A stretch of 64,000 nt of DNA. Source: Sipunculus nudus (lineage: Eukaryota > Annelida > Sipuncula > Golfingiida > Sipunculidae). A program made the position numbers and the translations under genes. Positions 13,054 to 24,087 of this stretch are shown in pieces (position 1 is the stretch's first letter; every line of letters begins with the position of its first letter). Where the stretch lies: contig CM049311.1 in NCBI GenBank assembly GCA_026874595.1, forward strand, positions 57,124,453 to 57,188,452. The letters are read 5' to 3'. The notes below the pieces were generated by a model. The model was given only the letters and a program-made list of their open reading frames with translations, made no database searches and was not told where the DNA came from.

Positions 13054-14158
13054 TATTAGGGCCTTGCTTGTATAAGTGGATGCCCTATATTAATCAACTT
13101 GTGTGTCCGTCTGTTCGTCTTCCTGTATGTCAGTGAACTTGTTTCCTGATGATAACTACAGTTTGGATGGACATATAGATTTGAAACTTAACTTATTTAT
13201 GGTCCTATCTAACGCAAGAATTCTGTTGATTTTGGGGTCATGAGGTCAAAGGTCACAGGGGCTTTCTGTCCACATTTTAGTTTCCAGATGATAACCCTAG
13301 TTTGGATTGAAATATCGTTTTCAAACTTGACATATATATGGCCCTTTTATTAAGAAAGATTGTTGATGTATTAAGCCAAACTTTTCCTCACAAACCTTCC
13401 ACCTTGCATATTTATCTGACCTGCCAATATGGGAAGAACCTGATTTATTTTGGGGTTACAAGGTCAAATGTCAAGGCCACAAGGGCCATCTGTTTGCAAA
13501 TATTTTTCCAGTTTGCTTTGACAATTTGGTTTCAAATTTGACTTGTATATGGCCAATACATAATGTAAGAACCCCTTTGATTTGAGGGTCATGAGGTCAA
13601 GGTCAGGGTCACAGGACTCACTTCTTTTAAATGAATTTAGATCTATTTTAAGCCAATCTTTTTATCCCAAACCTTTCAAATTCCAGATATTGCTCACCTG
13701 CCTAAAGTTGAAGAAACTTATGGATTTTGGGGTCATGAGGTCAAAGGTCACAGGGACCTTCTGTCCACATTTTAGTTTCCAGATGATAACCCCAGTTTGG
13801 ATTGAAATACCAGTTTCAAACTTGAATTATATATGGCCTGTACACTAAAGTAATAAATCTATCAGTTTTTGGATCATGAGGTCAAAGGTCAAGGTCACAG
13901 GACCCACTTCTTTAAAAGAGTGTGGATGTATTTAAAACCAAACATTTCATCCCAAATCTTCTGTCTTTTAGTGGTGCACTGCAAGTAGGGGAAGGTTCCT
14001 TTTGATTTTTGTGTCACTAGGTCAAAGGTCCAGGTCACAGGACCCATCATTTCACAAATTAGTTTATGCATGATAACTCCAGTGTGTAGACAGGTTCGCT
14101 TCAAACATCACAGGACCAATATTTTGAAAAAGCTCCTAAACCTGTCCATATAGACAAA
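13054..14158 (+). mobile_element. family F Helentron-like copy with AGGTCA-rich core
   Basis: It starts TTAGGGCCTTGCTTGTATAAG, resembling the family F 5' end, then has GTCCGTCTGTTCG. The core repeats a unit of about 140-230 bases with the landmark GGGTCATGAGGTCAAAGGTC at about 13235, 13730 and 13870, with decayed forms at 13460, 13585 and 14015. No clear 3' terminus is visible. Confidence 0.5.
13243..13255 (+). promoter_or_regulatory. DR1 nuclear-receptor-type motif in a repeat
   Basis: AGGTCAAAGGTCA is a perfect direct repeat of AGGTCA with one-base spacing, the site type bound by HNF4/RXR/COUP-TF receptors. Identical copies are at 13738-13750 and 13879-13891, the last extended by another AAGGTCA. 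Binding is not shown by sequence. Confidence 0.4.
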
Positions 14159-14191
14159 TTCAGCTGAGCATCAAGACCAATGGGTACCTAG

Positions 14192-16593
14192 TAAATAACT
14201 AATGCTATGTTTCTACAATTGTGAATCAAGTAGATATGCAATGCATGATTATCTAATTCACCTAGGTCAGATAAGATAAGATTTTGTGAGAGGCATGTGT
14301 TGGGGACTTGCAGTAAATTTGTGTGACACTATATGGCAATTATTAAATATTACAGATAACAGTAAGATTATAAAAATTCACAGTCAAATGAAATAAAATA
14401 TAAATATAAAAAAATATGAGAACTAAATCAACATGAATGTAATGACTAAGTCTGTAAGATTAGTTTGAGTCCCCTTGTAATAATAACAGTTGTTGCTAAA
14501 CACAGAGTACAAAACATGAAAGATATGGATTTATTTATAGAGTCTTATACTATAAAACTGCTGACTCTGCAGAAAGGAATATTAATTAAGATTCCTGTTT
14601 GAATGAGTTCTCTGTTCATTATCTTTGGCAAAAAGACATGATTAGGGCTAATTGGAAGAATGAGCTGTTTAATCAAAGAAACACTAATTGTGGCACTCAA
14701 GACCTATTATACACAGTTATGCCAAACCTAATAGAAGAGCACGGTTATGCTTTGTTCTAGTGTCATGGACCATATCATGGCATTGCTGTCACCACCATGT
14801 AATGTATTATATTAAACTGTGGGCCCTTATTATATGAAGGATTTCTCATTGATTCATCAGCCTAACAGCTTCAGTTAGTAGGCAGCCTTCAACCATTACT
14901 TTCTTCAGTTCCAGTACAATTAAGTCCTTGCATTATATTAGAAAGCCATAATTATTATGGTTTATAGGATGCAATAATTCTCTTTTTCAAAACCAAATAA
15001 ATACAAAATGGCTTTGCAACATATACATCTCAACTGTTCTGAGTAACAAATAATCGATCCTGTATAAATATAGCCAAATATCAAGGAAAATCTAATTATT
15101 TTAAGGTGTATGAAGCAGGTTTTACATCTTAATATAAAAAATTACTCTACCAAATAGAAGGTAACTAATTATTTCCTGTCTTCATGATAAATAAGAAGAG
15201 AAGATGCCATTCATTGCAAAACCCAGAATAACCCAGATGGAAAAGACTTTTATTAGATTAATTTTGTGCTGTCTGGCAGGTGGTTCTCATACAAGGCATG
15301 CCTAGACATAAAATAACCTTTAGGCTCTTTGCTGTAGTCTTTCTGTACAATTGATTTCCTTGCTTCTGTCAGCAGGTAATTTTGGAATGTCAGAAAGTCA
15401 AGATTTCCATGGAAACTGACCAATTTTTGGTAAAGCCAAATGAACTGTCATGCCGATGGTACACTTGTAAGAAAAGGAACCCATTATGTGAGCTAAATAT
15501 AAGGCTGTTTGTTTTCTTATATTGGACTTTTAGCAGCATATATCGAACACAATGAAAGTTTAAAGTGTCAAAGAAACAGGAGTATATTATGGAATAATAT
15601 ATTAGATAAAGCCATAACCTTGTCTATATGTCTTCCGTCTGATTTATACTGGTAATGTTAGTACACCAGAAATCTATTGAAACAATTAATACTTATTATC
15701 TTGGGGTATTTTTCCATAAGTTTGTCTCTTTCATAGCTGTGATTGCCTGTTGGTAGGTGCAATTAAGATGTAGTTATCTGATCCTATGGGTTCAGTCTTT
15801 TCACCCTAGGTTAAAATTTTATTAGAACCTCAAAGGCAAAATTACCAGTTCATGGAAATTTTAACAGAACCCCATATATTCAATTAAAAATCAAATTCCT
15901 TGATTCTGTTCATCTTAAATGTTTAAAAATTCATTAAAAAAAACAGGAAGCCAGGGTATGCTGATGTTTTTGTCCATGCTGTGAAAATAATGTAACTGCA
16001 GCTACAGAAGTGTCATGGGATCTGTTTTAGGTATTCACCAAAATCTGCTTAATTAAGGATAAGTGAAATCAGAGGTGTACAAATGAAATAGGTAAAGAGA
16101 ACCCTCCCTGCCCTCCATGGGCAGCCCCAGAAATATATCAGGTCCAGCTGCTGTGATGAAGTCAGTGGTCTTGGTCAGATATATAGAGTACAAGAAACCA
16201 TGATTGTATCTGCCAAAACAGAGTAATTCATTTGTGAATTTATGAGAAGAAATGTTGGACTTATAAAAATTAAGTAGACTTAATTTAAGATTTGCCATAC
16301 ATAAAAATGTACTATAAGTATTCATTTCCTATGCATGAAAAATGAAATGCACTTTGTTGTGCATTTGCTTACCATGCATATACAGTGTTGCAGGGAGAAA
16401 AGAAAAAAATAATCTCACCAAGAAATGCAATTATTTAAACCAAATAAACACCTCTAAAGTGAATATGGCTGTCTTTATGTTTTATGATTTCCATCTTCTG
16501 TCACTCATTGGTCATTCATGGTCTTCCTTCATTCGGTATCTTTTGCCGTCTTGGCATCACATCAGCCAAATGCTACAAAATTAAAGGGGGTAG
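14192..16593. other. AT-rich intronic or intergenic DNA
   Basis: No repeat family, RNA or convincing exon is seen. A minus-strand open frame at 16053-16325 has no splice context and is not accepted. Confidence 0.4.
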
Positions 16594-16674
16594 GGTCCGT
16601 TTGAACTGACCCCTGCTACAATAGGACTGACTTGTGTGCTGCCTCAGGATGTGCCTCTGGATGTGATTATTACT
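16594..16674 (+). CDS. possible internal exon, same unidentified gene
   Basis: 81 open bases (27 codons, phase 0-0) read GPFELTPATIGLTCVLPQDV and end at a strong donor, ACT/GTATGT. The acceptor GGGGTAG/GGT is poor in pyrimidines, and an in-frame TAG is part of that acceptor. The phase fits the exon at 2234-2434 (which ends in phase 0). Support rests on protein-like composition and the donor only. Confidence 0.3.
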
Positions 16675-16860
16675 GTATGTAGTTAAGTTTCTCAGTGAAA
16701 GTGATACACAGCAGACTGTCCATTTAACACAAAGCTGGAAATCACCTGCTGTTTTAAGGTTCAGAGGTAGAGGGTTCAAAACTGCATCATGGTACCATGG
16801 GAAAACACATAGAACTTTCCTTAAATCTCATTGATTCAGGTGATTAAAAATATGAATTAA

Positions 16861-17753
16861 CTAGAATACGGGTAGTCGACAAGCGACTACGTATATCCGC
16901 CGAAATCAGAGTGGGACGGGTGAAGTAAGGCATGAATTGAGTAACAAGGGGAAATAAAGTGAGGTGTGTTGCATATTAGCATGGATGTCTGCAGCCGAAA
17001 TGTGTATGTAGATTGTGCCACCTACCACAAAATCCAGAAAGCTATCAAAGTTGTATACAAATGCAAAAAGTCAAACCACTGCCGAGATATGAGTGATTTT
17101 ATCCTATGGCAGACAAACAGACGGACGCTAGGCGAAAATGGTTGCAGGTAGCACCACCAGTTTTGCGTATGATAAAGAGCTATGTGAGATCTATACACAT
17201 GCAAAATTTTGGCCCAATCAGCCAAAGGTTCCCGAGATATAAGCTTGGATGTCTGCAGTGTAAATGTGAATGTAGGTGGCGCCACCTGTCATAAAATCAA
17301 GAAAGCTATCCAAGATGTATAAACCTGCAAAATTTTAGGCAGATAAGTCAATTAATCCACTGCCGAGATATGAGTGATTTTATCCCACGGCAGACAAACA
17401 GACGGACGCTGTGCAAAAATGGTTGCAGGTGGCACCACCATTTTATATGTATGTTATAAAGCTATCCAAGGGCTACATTTGTTCAAAATATTTTTCCGGA
17501 TCAGTCAAACGGTTCATGAGATATGTGGGTTAATGTGTCAAAACAGATGCACAGATGGACGCAGAGCGCAGAGGAAAGGTCAGAGGTCAAAACAAAATCG
17601 GAGTGCAGCAGTTTACATGTGACCCAAACATAATCCCGGGTTTCGTAAAGTTCTGCCCAGCGGTTACGGAGGAGTTCTCTGGACACCTATGCGGCGGCAG
17701 CGGCGTCCAGCTGAAAACATGGTATCCGCCAAACTCTGTTTTGGCAGATACAG
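16861..17753 (-). mobile_element. family A Helentron-like element, copy A1
   Basis: Lies on the minus strand. Its 3' end is CTAG (16861-16864) next to the host A, preceded in element orientation by a hairpin GTAGTCGCTTGTCGACTAC (16872-16890) and a GGATAT relic of the inverted motif. Its 5' end near 17752 is CTGTATCTGCC with a hairpin (GTATCTGCC...GGCGGATAC). The core has two tandem units with GGTGGCGCCACC-type palindromes (best at 17274-17287). The implied empty site is CTAATAA/TTAATTC, with no duplication. Confidence 0.75.
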
Positions 17754-18038
17754 TTATTAGTTTGGTACATGCAATGCACTGCATATGTATGTGAAACAAA
17801 ACACCAGATTCACACTTTTAAGCCTTTTTATTGATATTTCCTTGCTTCCTAAGAGAAGCATCTTAGTGTGATTTTTTTTATGGTGGAGGTAACTGCCTCA
17901 ATTTTTTTAATGCTCTCTTATCTAATTCCTTATCTATGTATGTACATCTGCAGTGTTCCATTTCAGTTTGGGGCTATGTGACAGGATGGTAGCACTCACT
18001 TCCTAACATATTATTTTTTGCAATCTGGTGTCTCCCAG

Positions 18039-18152
18039 GCCTGGTGTCCACTGCACCTGCGGGTCCTGGATGTGAAATCATCCCAATTGCTGGGTCATAA
18101 CACTGAAAAACCCCCCAAAGTCCTGCATGCTCCATCATTTTTGCATTATATT
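18039..18152 (+). CDS. possible internal exon, unidentified gene
   Basis: After a good acceptor (GTGTCTCCCAG at 18038) there are 38 open codons beginning AWCPLHLRVLDVKSSQLLGH, phase 0, up to a weak donor ATT/GTACCT. The local composition is richer in G and C than the flanks. An earlier donor at 18119 is also possible. Open frames of this length arise by chance in this sequence, so it is only a candidate. Confidence 0.25.
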
Positions 18153-18487
18153 GTACCTTAATTAACGCTAAAATCTGTCTGTTTATAGTTAATGAAAACT
18201 AAAAAATTTGAAAACATATTTCTGACACCACCAGTGTCTGCTGTTTGATGATGGTGAAGAGATTTTACAATATTTTTTATCCTTGATTACATTTTGATGT
18301 ATACATATCTGCTTGATGCTGCTCATACTTATAAAACACAGGATGTTTATATGTGGTCAGACATGAGTGCTTTCTATGGAGAACAATGGGATAACTTCAG
18401 TTCTGCTTTCTAAACAATATCAGTTATAACCTAACAAACTGGTACCGTCTATCCAAATTTTATTCCCGAAAAAACATTGCCCACATT

Positions 18488-18937
18488 ATGTACCTGTATG
18501 ACCCATCTTTTTGTCTACTGGTTTTTCAGCTGAATCTACTGTTTAACAAAATGTCACATGATCATGTGTCAGATTTTAGTATCACTAATGTTTGGTTCTT
18601 TTTTCATTTGTATTCAAAGTATTCACACAGAATTATTATAAAAAAATTACTGAAGCTCCCAAGGACACATTTTATGACTAAAAGTTTTGTGAGAGCTATT
18701 AAAAATATTTTGGTGTGCATTTTCTTTGCCGTATTGTTGGATTTTCTTTGCTGCCAGGTGTTATCAGGGATGTTTCTTCCTCTCCCACAGTGGAAGATGT
18801 TTTCAGAGGCCTGGTGTTCTTCTGAAATTTCTTTGGGCTTTGCAGCAAGAACACCTGAGACCTGGGCAGTTATTTCAAAGGAAATCTTGAATTATTGTGA
18901 TCAAAGGGAAATTTTTGTATGGAGGATGTTTTTGTAA
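18488..18937 (+). other. 149-codon open frame, doubtful
   Basis: This is the longest plus-strand open frame outside repeats (149 codons). Its second half, from about 18760, contains protein-like sequence such as WKMFSEAWCSSEISLGF, sits after two acceptor-like sites (CTGCCAG at 18758 and CTCCCACAG at 18789) and ends at GTAAGA (18937). The first half is AT-rich and looks non-coding. Two other frames are also open across 18760-18860, so the true frame, if any, is unclear. Confidence 0.2.
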
Positions 18938-19619
18938 GAAATGAGGATAATTTTACAAAAAACAAGGATATAAACAAAATAAAGTAAACTATCATTCATT
19001 AACCAGAAAATATTAGACTGAACAAAGGTGTTTTTGATTTTTGGTAATTAATCATGCATAATACTAAAATGGTTAGGATCATGAAGGATGTTAATGAAAA
19101 AATGTACAGAATTGTTAAAGATGTAAAGGATGCCAGCCAGGTGTTTAATTATTAAATTTAATAGTACTTAGCACTTTTTATAGAGGCATGATTTTGGATA
19201 AGGCTATTTGAAAACCTATTGATGTATATAGAAAATAAACATATTTAATAATATAACAAACCAAGAAGTAACTTTTGAAAACTGTTTATATGATGAATAT
19301 TTATGATAAATGATTGCCCATTTTAAGGGATTCAGGGTTATTTTTCTTGTAGCTGATTAAGTGGTCAGTTGTTAAAACTAATATTTTTATCTGTTTTACC
19401 ATAACTGTTCACTATAAGCTAGCTTACTCTCAGCTGTAGCTATCTGGTCATACACAGGAAACTCAAAACTGTTAAATTTAGGATCTCCTGTCTTGAAATC
19501 CATACTGGTAATTTTTAAATCTTAAAAACACTAATTAAGTCATAGTGACACGTTTTGTATGGGCTATTTAGTAAAATGATTTGAACAAATTGACTCTTCT
19601 TGATGTTTAAATTTTCTAG

Positions 19620-19904
19620 GCAGAAATAATCTGAAGTTCCAGTTAATTGACTCACTTTTGACCATGCTGGAGGTCTTTCAGCAGGTGCTCTCAGATAATG
19701 CTCATGTTATCACTAATTGGTAGTCATCACCTGTCAGCTGCAGACAGCTGTAGGGCAGCATAGTCAATCTTACTGTTCCAGCACAGCTGACCTGGTCAGC
19801 ATGATACCCTGGCTCCCTCCCAACCAACAGTCCACCAGATCTGTAATCACAGTGCTGGTCCAGCCCAAACAACACTCAACACTGCTGTGCCAACCCAAAC
19901 ACAG
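19620..19904 (+). CDS. coding-like block, possibly two small exons
   Basis: Two candidate exons are seen. The first, 19620-19684, follows TTTTCTAG and reads RNNLKFQLIDSLLTMLEVFQ up to CAG/GTGCTC. The second, 19800-19904, follows GGTCAG and gives 35 codons, phase 0-0, starting HDTLAPSQPTVHQ and ending in a Q/T/P-rich stretch at CAG/GTGGCT. A different frame is also open through 19717-19917. The first piece enters in a phase that does not match 16594-16674. The block is GC-richer than its surroundings. It could be real exons, a decayed copy, or chance. Confidence 0.25.
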
Positions 19905-19925
19905 GTGGCTCATATAGAGCATGCT

Positions 19926-20114
19926 GGCCATGTTAGTTTCATGTTGATTTCAAGTTACGTCAGTTCTTTGTCAAGGTCATGTTAATTTCAGGTCATATTA
20001 GTCCCAGGTCAAGGTCATGTTAATTTCAAGTCATATTAATTTCAGGTTTCATTAATTCTAGGTCAAGGTCATATTAATTTCAGGTCATGTAATTTACAGT
20101 TAGGGTCATGTTAA
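19926..20114 (+). repeat. GGTCATGTTAATTTC tandem array, left part
   Basis: About ten diverged units of GGTCATGTTAATTTCA, with periodic CAAGGTCA. The array is split by element B1 and resumes at 21078-21230. The CAAGGTCA motif resembles extended nuclear receptor half sites (NR5A/ERR type). Confidence 0.6.
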
Positions 20115-21077
20115 TTGTATCCCCAGACAAAGTCAAGGGATACTATGTTTTCATACCGTCCCGCCACCGCCGCATATAAATCTTGTTGGCCTGATAACTC
20201 TGAATATTTCACTGATATATACAACTTGGTATATGTATAGATATGGGTGAGAGGACGACGCCTATTTAAAATGAGGTCATGACCTTTATTAGGAGAGTGT
20301 CTTTGACCTTGAATAGGTCCAATTTTGGGTAAAATCTCACAAATTCTTAAATATCTCAAGAAATCTTGCATGGATTTATCCCAAAATCAAGTTGATGGAA
20401 GATCATGGATAGGGTTGTCATATTCCAGAAACTGGTAGCGCCAGCTATTATTCTTTACTTGTTTTCATGCCTTTTAATACCTCGAAAATTGCCACTTGAC
20501 AGTACTGTAAGCATTATAAGTCAAAAACTAATGGACAGTTTTCTTTTATATTATGCATATACATAGATATGGGTTATGGGATGATGTTTATTTAAATAGG
20601 GGTCATGACCTTTCCTATGAGAGTGGCCTTGACCTTGAATATTGCCATATATGGTGAAAATCACACAAAATCATAAATATCTCAATAAGGGATGCATGGA
20701 TTGGTCCAAAAATCAACTTGGTCTAAGATCTTGGATAGTACCGGTATTGTCATGTACCGAAAACTGTTGGCCCACCTGTTATTCTTTTACTTGTTTTTGT
20801 TCCGTTTAATACCCCTATCAGTGCCACTTAACAGTACTGTGAGCATTATAAGTAAAAAACTAATGGACAGATTTCTTTTATATTATGCATATACATAGAT
20901 ATGGGTTATGGGATGATGTTTATTTAAATTGAGGTCATGTCCTTTTCTATGAGAGTGACCTTTTCTATGAGTGTGGTCTGATATTAATTGTTGCTGAAGA
21001 TGGGGGCCTATTCTTAAAGGGGGGCGGATTAATTGTCTGGGGATACTATGGCACCTACGGTGCCAAGAAATATCTAG
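20115..21077 (+). mobile_element. family B Helentron-like element, copy B1
   Basis: A complete 963-base element. It starts TTGTATCCCCAGACAAAG and has a 5' hairpin (GTATCCC...GGGATAC). Near the 3' end is TTGTCTGGGGATAC (21033-21046), an exact 14-base inverted match to the start; then the hairpin GGCACCTACGGTGCC and AAGAAATATCTAG, followed by host T. The flanks GTTAA and TTTCTGG join into GTTAATTTCTGG, the unit of the surrounding array, so the insertion made no duplication. The core is two diverged units (GACCTTGAATA, TTATGCATATACATAGATATGGG). Confidence 0.85.
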
Positions 21078-21230
21078 TTTCTGGTATTTTAAATTCTAAG
21101 TCAATTTCATGTTAATTTTTAGTCATATTATGTTAATGGTCAAACTTCAGGGCACATCACAAATCATGGTCATGTAAATTTCAGGTCAGGGCAGTGTCAG
21201 GTCAAGGCAGTATCTGAACCAAATCAGTTC
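21078..21230 (+). repeat. GGTCATGTTAATTTC tandem array, right part
   Basis: Continues the array of 19926-20114 after the B1 insertion, with more decayed units. Confidence 0.5.
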
Positions 21231-21998
21231 TGGATGCTGCTTATTTTACCCCAGGTAATGATATTGGGTGCTTCAGTGGATACCTCAATAAGTTTAATTT
21301 GTGACCAAGAAATTGCTTTGACAAGTCCAACTAAAAATAGCTCCTGGTACCCAAACACTTGATTGGCCAGCTATTTCCATGCATTCCAGAGAAGAAAAAC
21401 AAAGTGTCTGTTACCTTGTTTTATTATTAGGCCACTCAGTGGCTGTGTGTTTTCTGATAAAGTGACATTGATAGAATCTGGCATGTTGACTCAGCATGAT
21501 GGAGGCCATAGTTGTTACAAACAAGACTCTCTGAGCTGTTTGTTCACTGATGGTTATTTTTAACCTTGTTAGGTTGAGATATAGGGCATGCTTTTGATGT
21601 ATAGAAATAGATCTTGTCATGAACCATACTTATATTGCAAGATAATGGAACCTGCAAGATTATGGGAATTTGAGTCATATTACTAGTTTTAGTTTTAACT
21701 CATAAAAATTATACAATTGCAGTTTGAAAGAAAATTAAATAAAGAAAAATAAACAAGTTATTATTTATAATTTCTTTAAATAAAGAAATTCCTTTTTTTA
21801 AAGAAGTATAGGTTTTATGATCTTTGAAATTTATGGACATTTTTCTCCTTTTACTTTTCTAATCTCAGCTAAGTAAATGTCTCCTGTTGGAGGATTGCTT
21901 ATCTCTCTGCCTTTATTTACCCATATTAATGACATCTGTTAGATTTACAAATTTGTATCTTGACATCAAGAAAGCTAATATTATACATGAAATCATGA
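21231..21998. other. unique AT-rich spacer
   Basis: No gene, RNA or repeat family is recognised; overlapping short frames at 21363-21620 on both strands are not convincing. Confidence 0.35.
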
Positions 21999-24087
21999 TT
22001 TTTAGCGAACCTGTGAGCTTATGCGATGGTGTGGCGTCGTCCGGCGTCTGTCGTCCATCGTCCCTCATCTGTACATTAACCCATACTATCTTGAAAACGG
22101 CAAGAGTTAGCATCACAAAATTTTATGCAAAAAATTAGTCATCTAAAAAACTCTAGTGTATTTGCTTATTATTAGGCTAACTGCATTTTCATAGATTTAA
22201 TAGGGGAAAAGCAAAAAAAGCTTTAAAAATCTTCTTCTCCAAAACAATTCAGTCAAATTGTCCAATATTTCACAGAATTGATTCCTGGAACAATCTTTCT
22301 CAAATTGTTCGAATGGTTTAAGTTTGGTAATTTTTGGCTGAGTTACAGGAAGTTGAACTCAGTCATCTGTCCAAAAAAGCATACTAAAATTACAATCTCA
22401 GAAACGGCCAGAGCTATCATCACCAGATTTTAGGCCAGTGTTGGTCACATGAGTCATATATGAAATTCAGGTATTGGTGGTGCCACCTGCATTGACCTTT
22501 TTTTGTTCGGGGGTCATTGGTCATTTGTACATTAACCCATAATTTCTCAGGAACAGCAGGAGCTACCATCCCAAGATTTCATGCCATAATCTGTCACATA
22601 TCAAATTTTGTGGGATTCAGCTTATTTTTTTGCTATCTGCATTTACTTAGATTTTATAGGGAAAAAGCTGACAAACTTTTAAAAGTCTTCTTCTTGTAAA
22701 TGGTCCAGCCAAATTGTTCAATATCTCAAAGAAATTATCCCAGAGGCAAGCCCTCTCAAGTTTGTTCAAATGGTTTGCATTTGATGAATTTAAGTGGAGT
22801 TACATGAATTTGAACAGTCATTTGGCCAAGTCATTTATGAATATGCCAGCTTGAAGAAAAAAAAAAGCATTTTAGCCAAAGTCTTTCAGTATGTGTAAAC
22901 AGTTTTACCAACAGGTGAAGATTGTGTCTGTATCTATAAATAGGTTGAGAAACTGCCAACTATTTCAGATTTGGCAACAGATCAAGAGTTCATTCAGTGC
23001 AGCCAGATATAGGTCAAGAGTTCAATCAGTGCAACCAAGCACAAGGCATGTGATCACCTCATGGGTGACATGTGAACACCTCATGGGCACCATGTGATCA
23101 CTTCATAGGTGTCATGCCCCTCAGGGCAGGGGCCCAGCATGATCTTATGCAATGGTTTGGCTACTATTTCAGATGTGGCAACAGGGTAGAGGTCAGTCTG
23201 GATTTATTTATAGCTCTGGCAGACTGCCAACTGTATCAGATTAGGCAACAGGTCAAGAGTTCACTCAGTGCAGCCAGGTATGGGTCAGGAGTTCACTCAG
23301 TTCAGTAGCTGCATTCTATTTATAGCATTGGCAGACTGCATACTGCATCAGATTTGGCACCAAAAATCAGCCAGGATCTATTTATAGCTTTGGCAGAGTG
23401 CCAACTGTGTCACATTATGCAACAGGTCAAGAGTTCACTCAGTGCAAGCCAGGTACAGGTCAAAAGTTCACTCAGTCTTGCGAGGTGCAGGTCATGAGTT
23501 CACTCAGTGCAGTAGCCTGAGCCAGCAAATTTGTCACAGTTCACTCGGGGCAACTGCCTTTCTCACCTAAGCCTGGTCAGCCCCATGCATCAGGAAAGTT
23601 TGATGTATAGGCCTGATATTTTGACCTGTCTATGTGTCTTTGATGGCTTTCTCGTTCACAAGACAGGTGTCGCCACCTACAATGACATTTGCACTGTGTC
23701 TGTGCCTGCTTATTTCTACAGAGGAATTTGATATATCAGCCTGAAATTGTGCATATTTATACTAATCAAATAGCTTTGTTGTATACAAGACTGGTGGTGC
23801 CACCTACAATAATTTTTGAACAGTGTGTGTCCCTGCTTATTTTCTGGCATGTATACATCTCTGATAGCTTTGTTGTATACAAGACTGGTGGTGCCAGCTA
23901 CTATCATTTTTGTGTTGTGTGCATCCATGCTGGAATTTCAGCAGTGATGTTTATGTAATTGTTTCTTATTCAAAATGTTTAGTACTTGCGTTGTTCATAT
24001 ACATGAGAAGTAATGGTCCAGCATTGAAGCATTATACCTGGTGTATTTCCCAATGCACAGGTTCACATTAGGCCTGTAGGCCTTGTT
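21999..24087 (+). mobile_element. family C Helentron-like element, copy C2
   Basis: Starts TTTTTAGCGAACCTGTGAGC and has a GCGTCGTCCGGCGTC tract. It ends CACAGGTTCACATTAGGCCTGTAGGCCTTGTTC at the homologous point to C1. It is shorter than C1 because it lacks the 178-base tandem units and has only three VNTR copies. It carries repeated AGTTCACTCAGTGCAG motifs and GGTGGTGCCACC-type palindromes. Confidence 0.8.

Larger units (their letters stand above)
12445..14191 (+). mobile_element. family E element, diverged, carrying a family F insertion
   Basis: The 5' end TTTTAGCTAAGCTGAC is a decayed family E start, and the right end near 14161 has CAGCTGAGCATCAAGACC and TGGGTACCTAG. The inner part from about 13054 is family F (next entry). 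Sequence divergence suggests an older insertion than the one at 3885. Confidence 0.5.

Noticed and set aside
14885-14985. Open frame after GATTCATCAG
   Set aside because: Used as a control: random AG sites here often give 30 open codons, so such stretches alone are not evidence.
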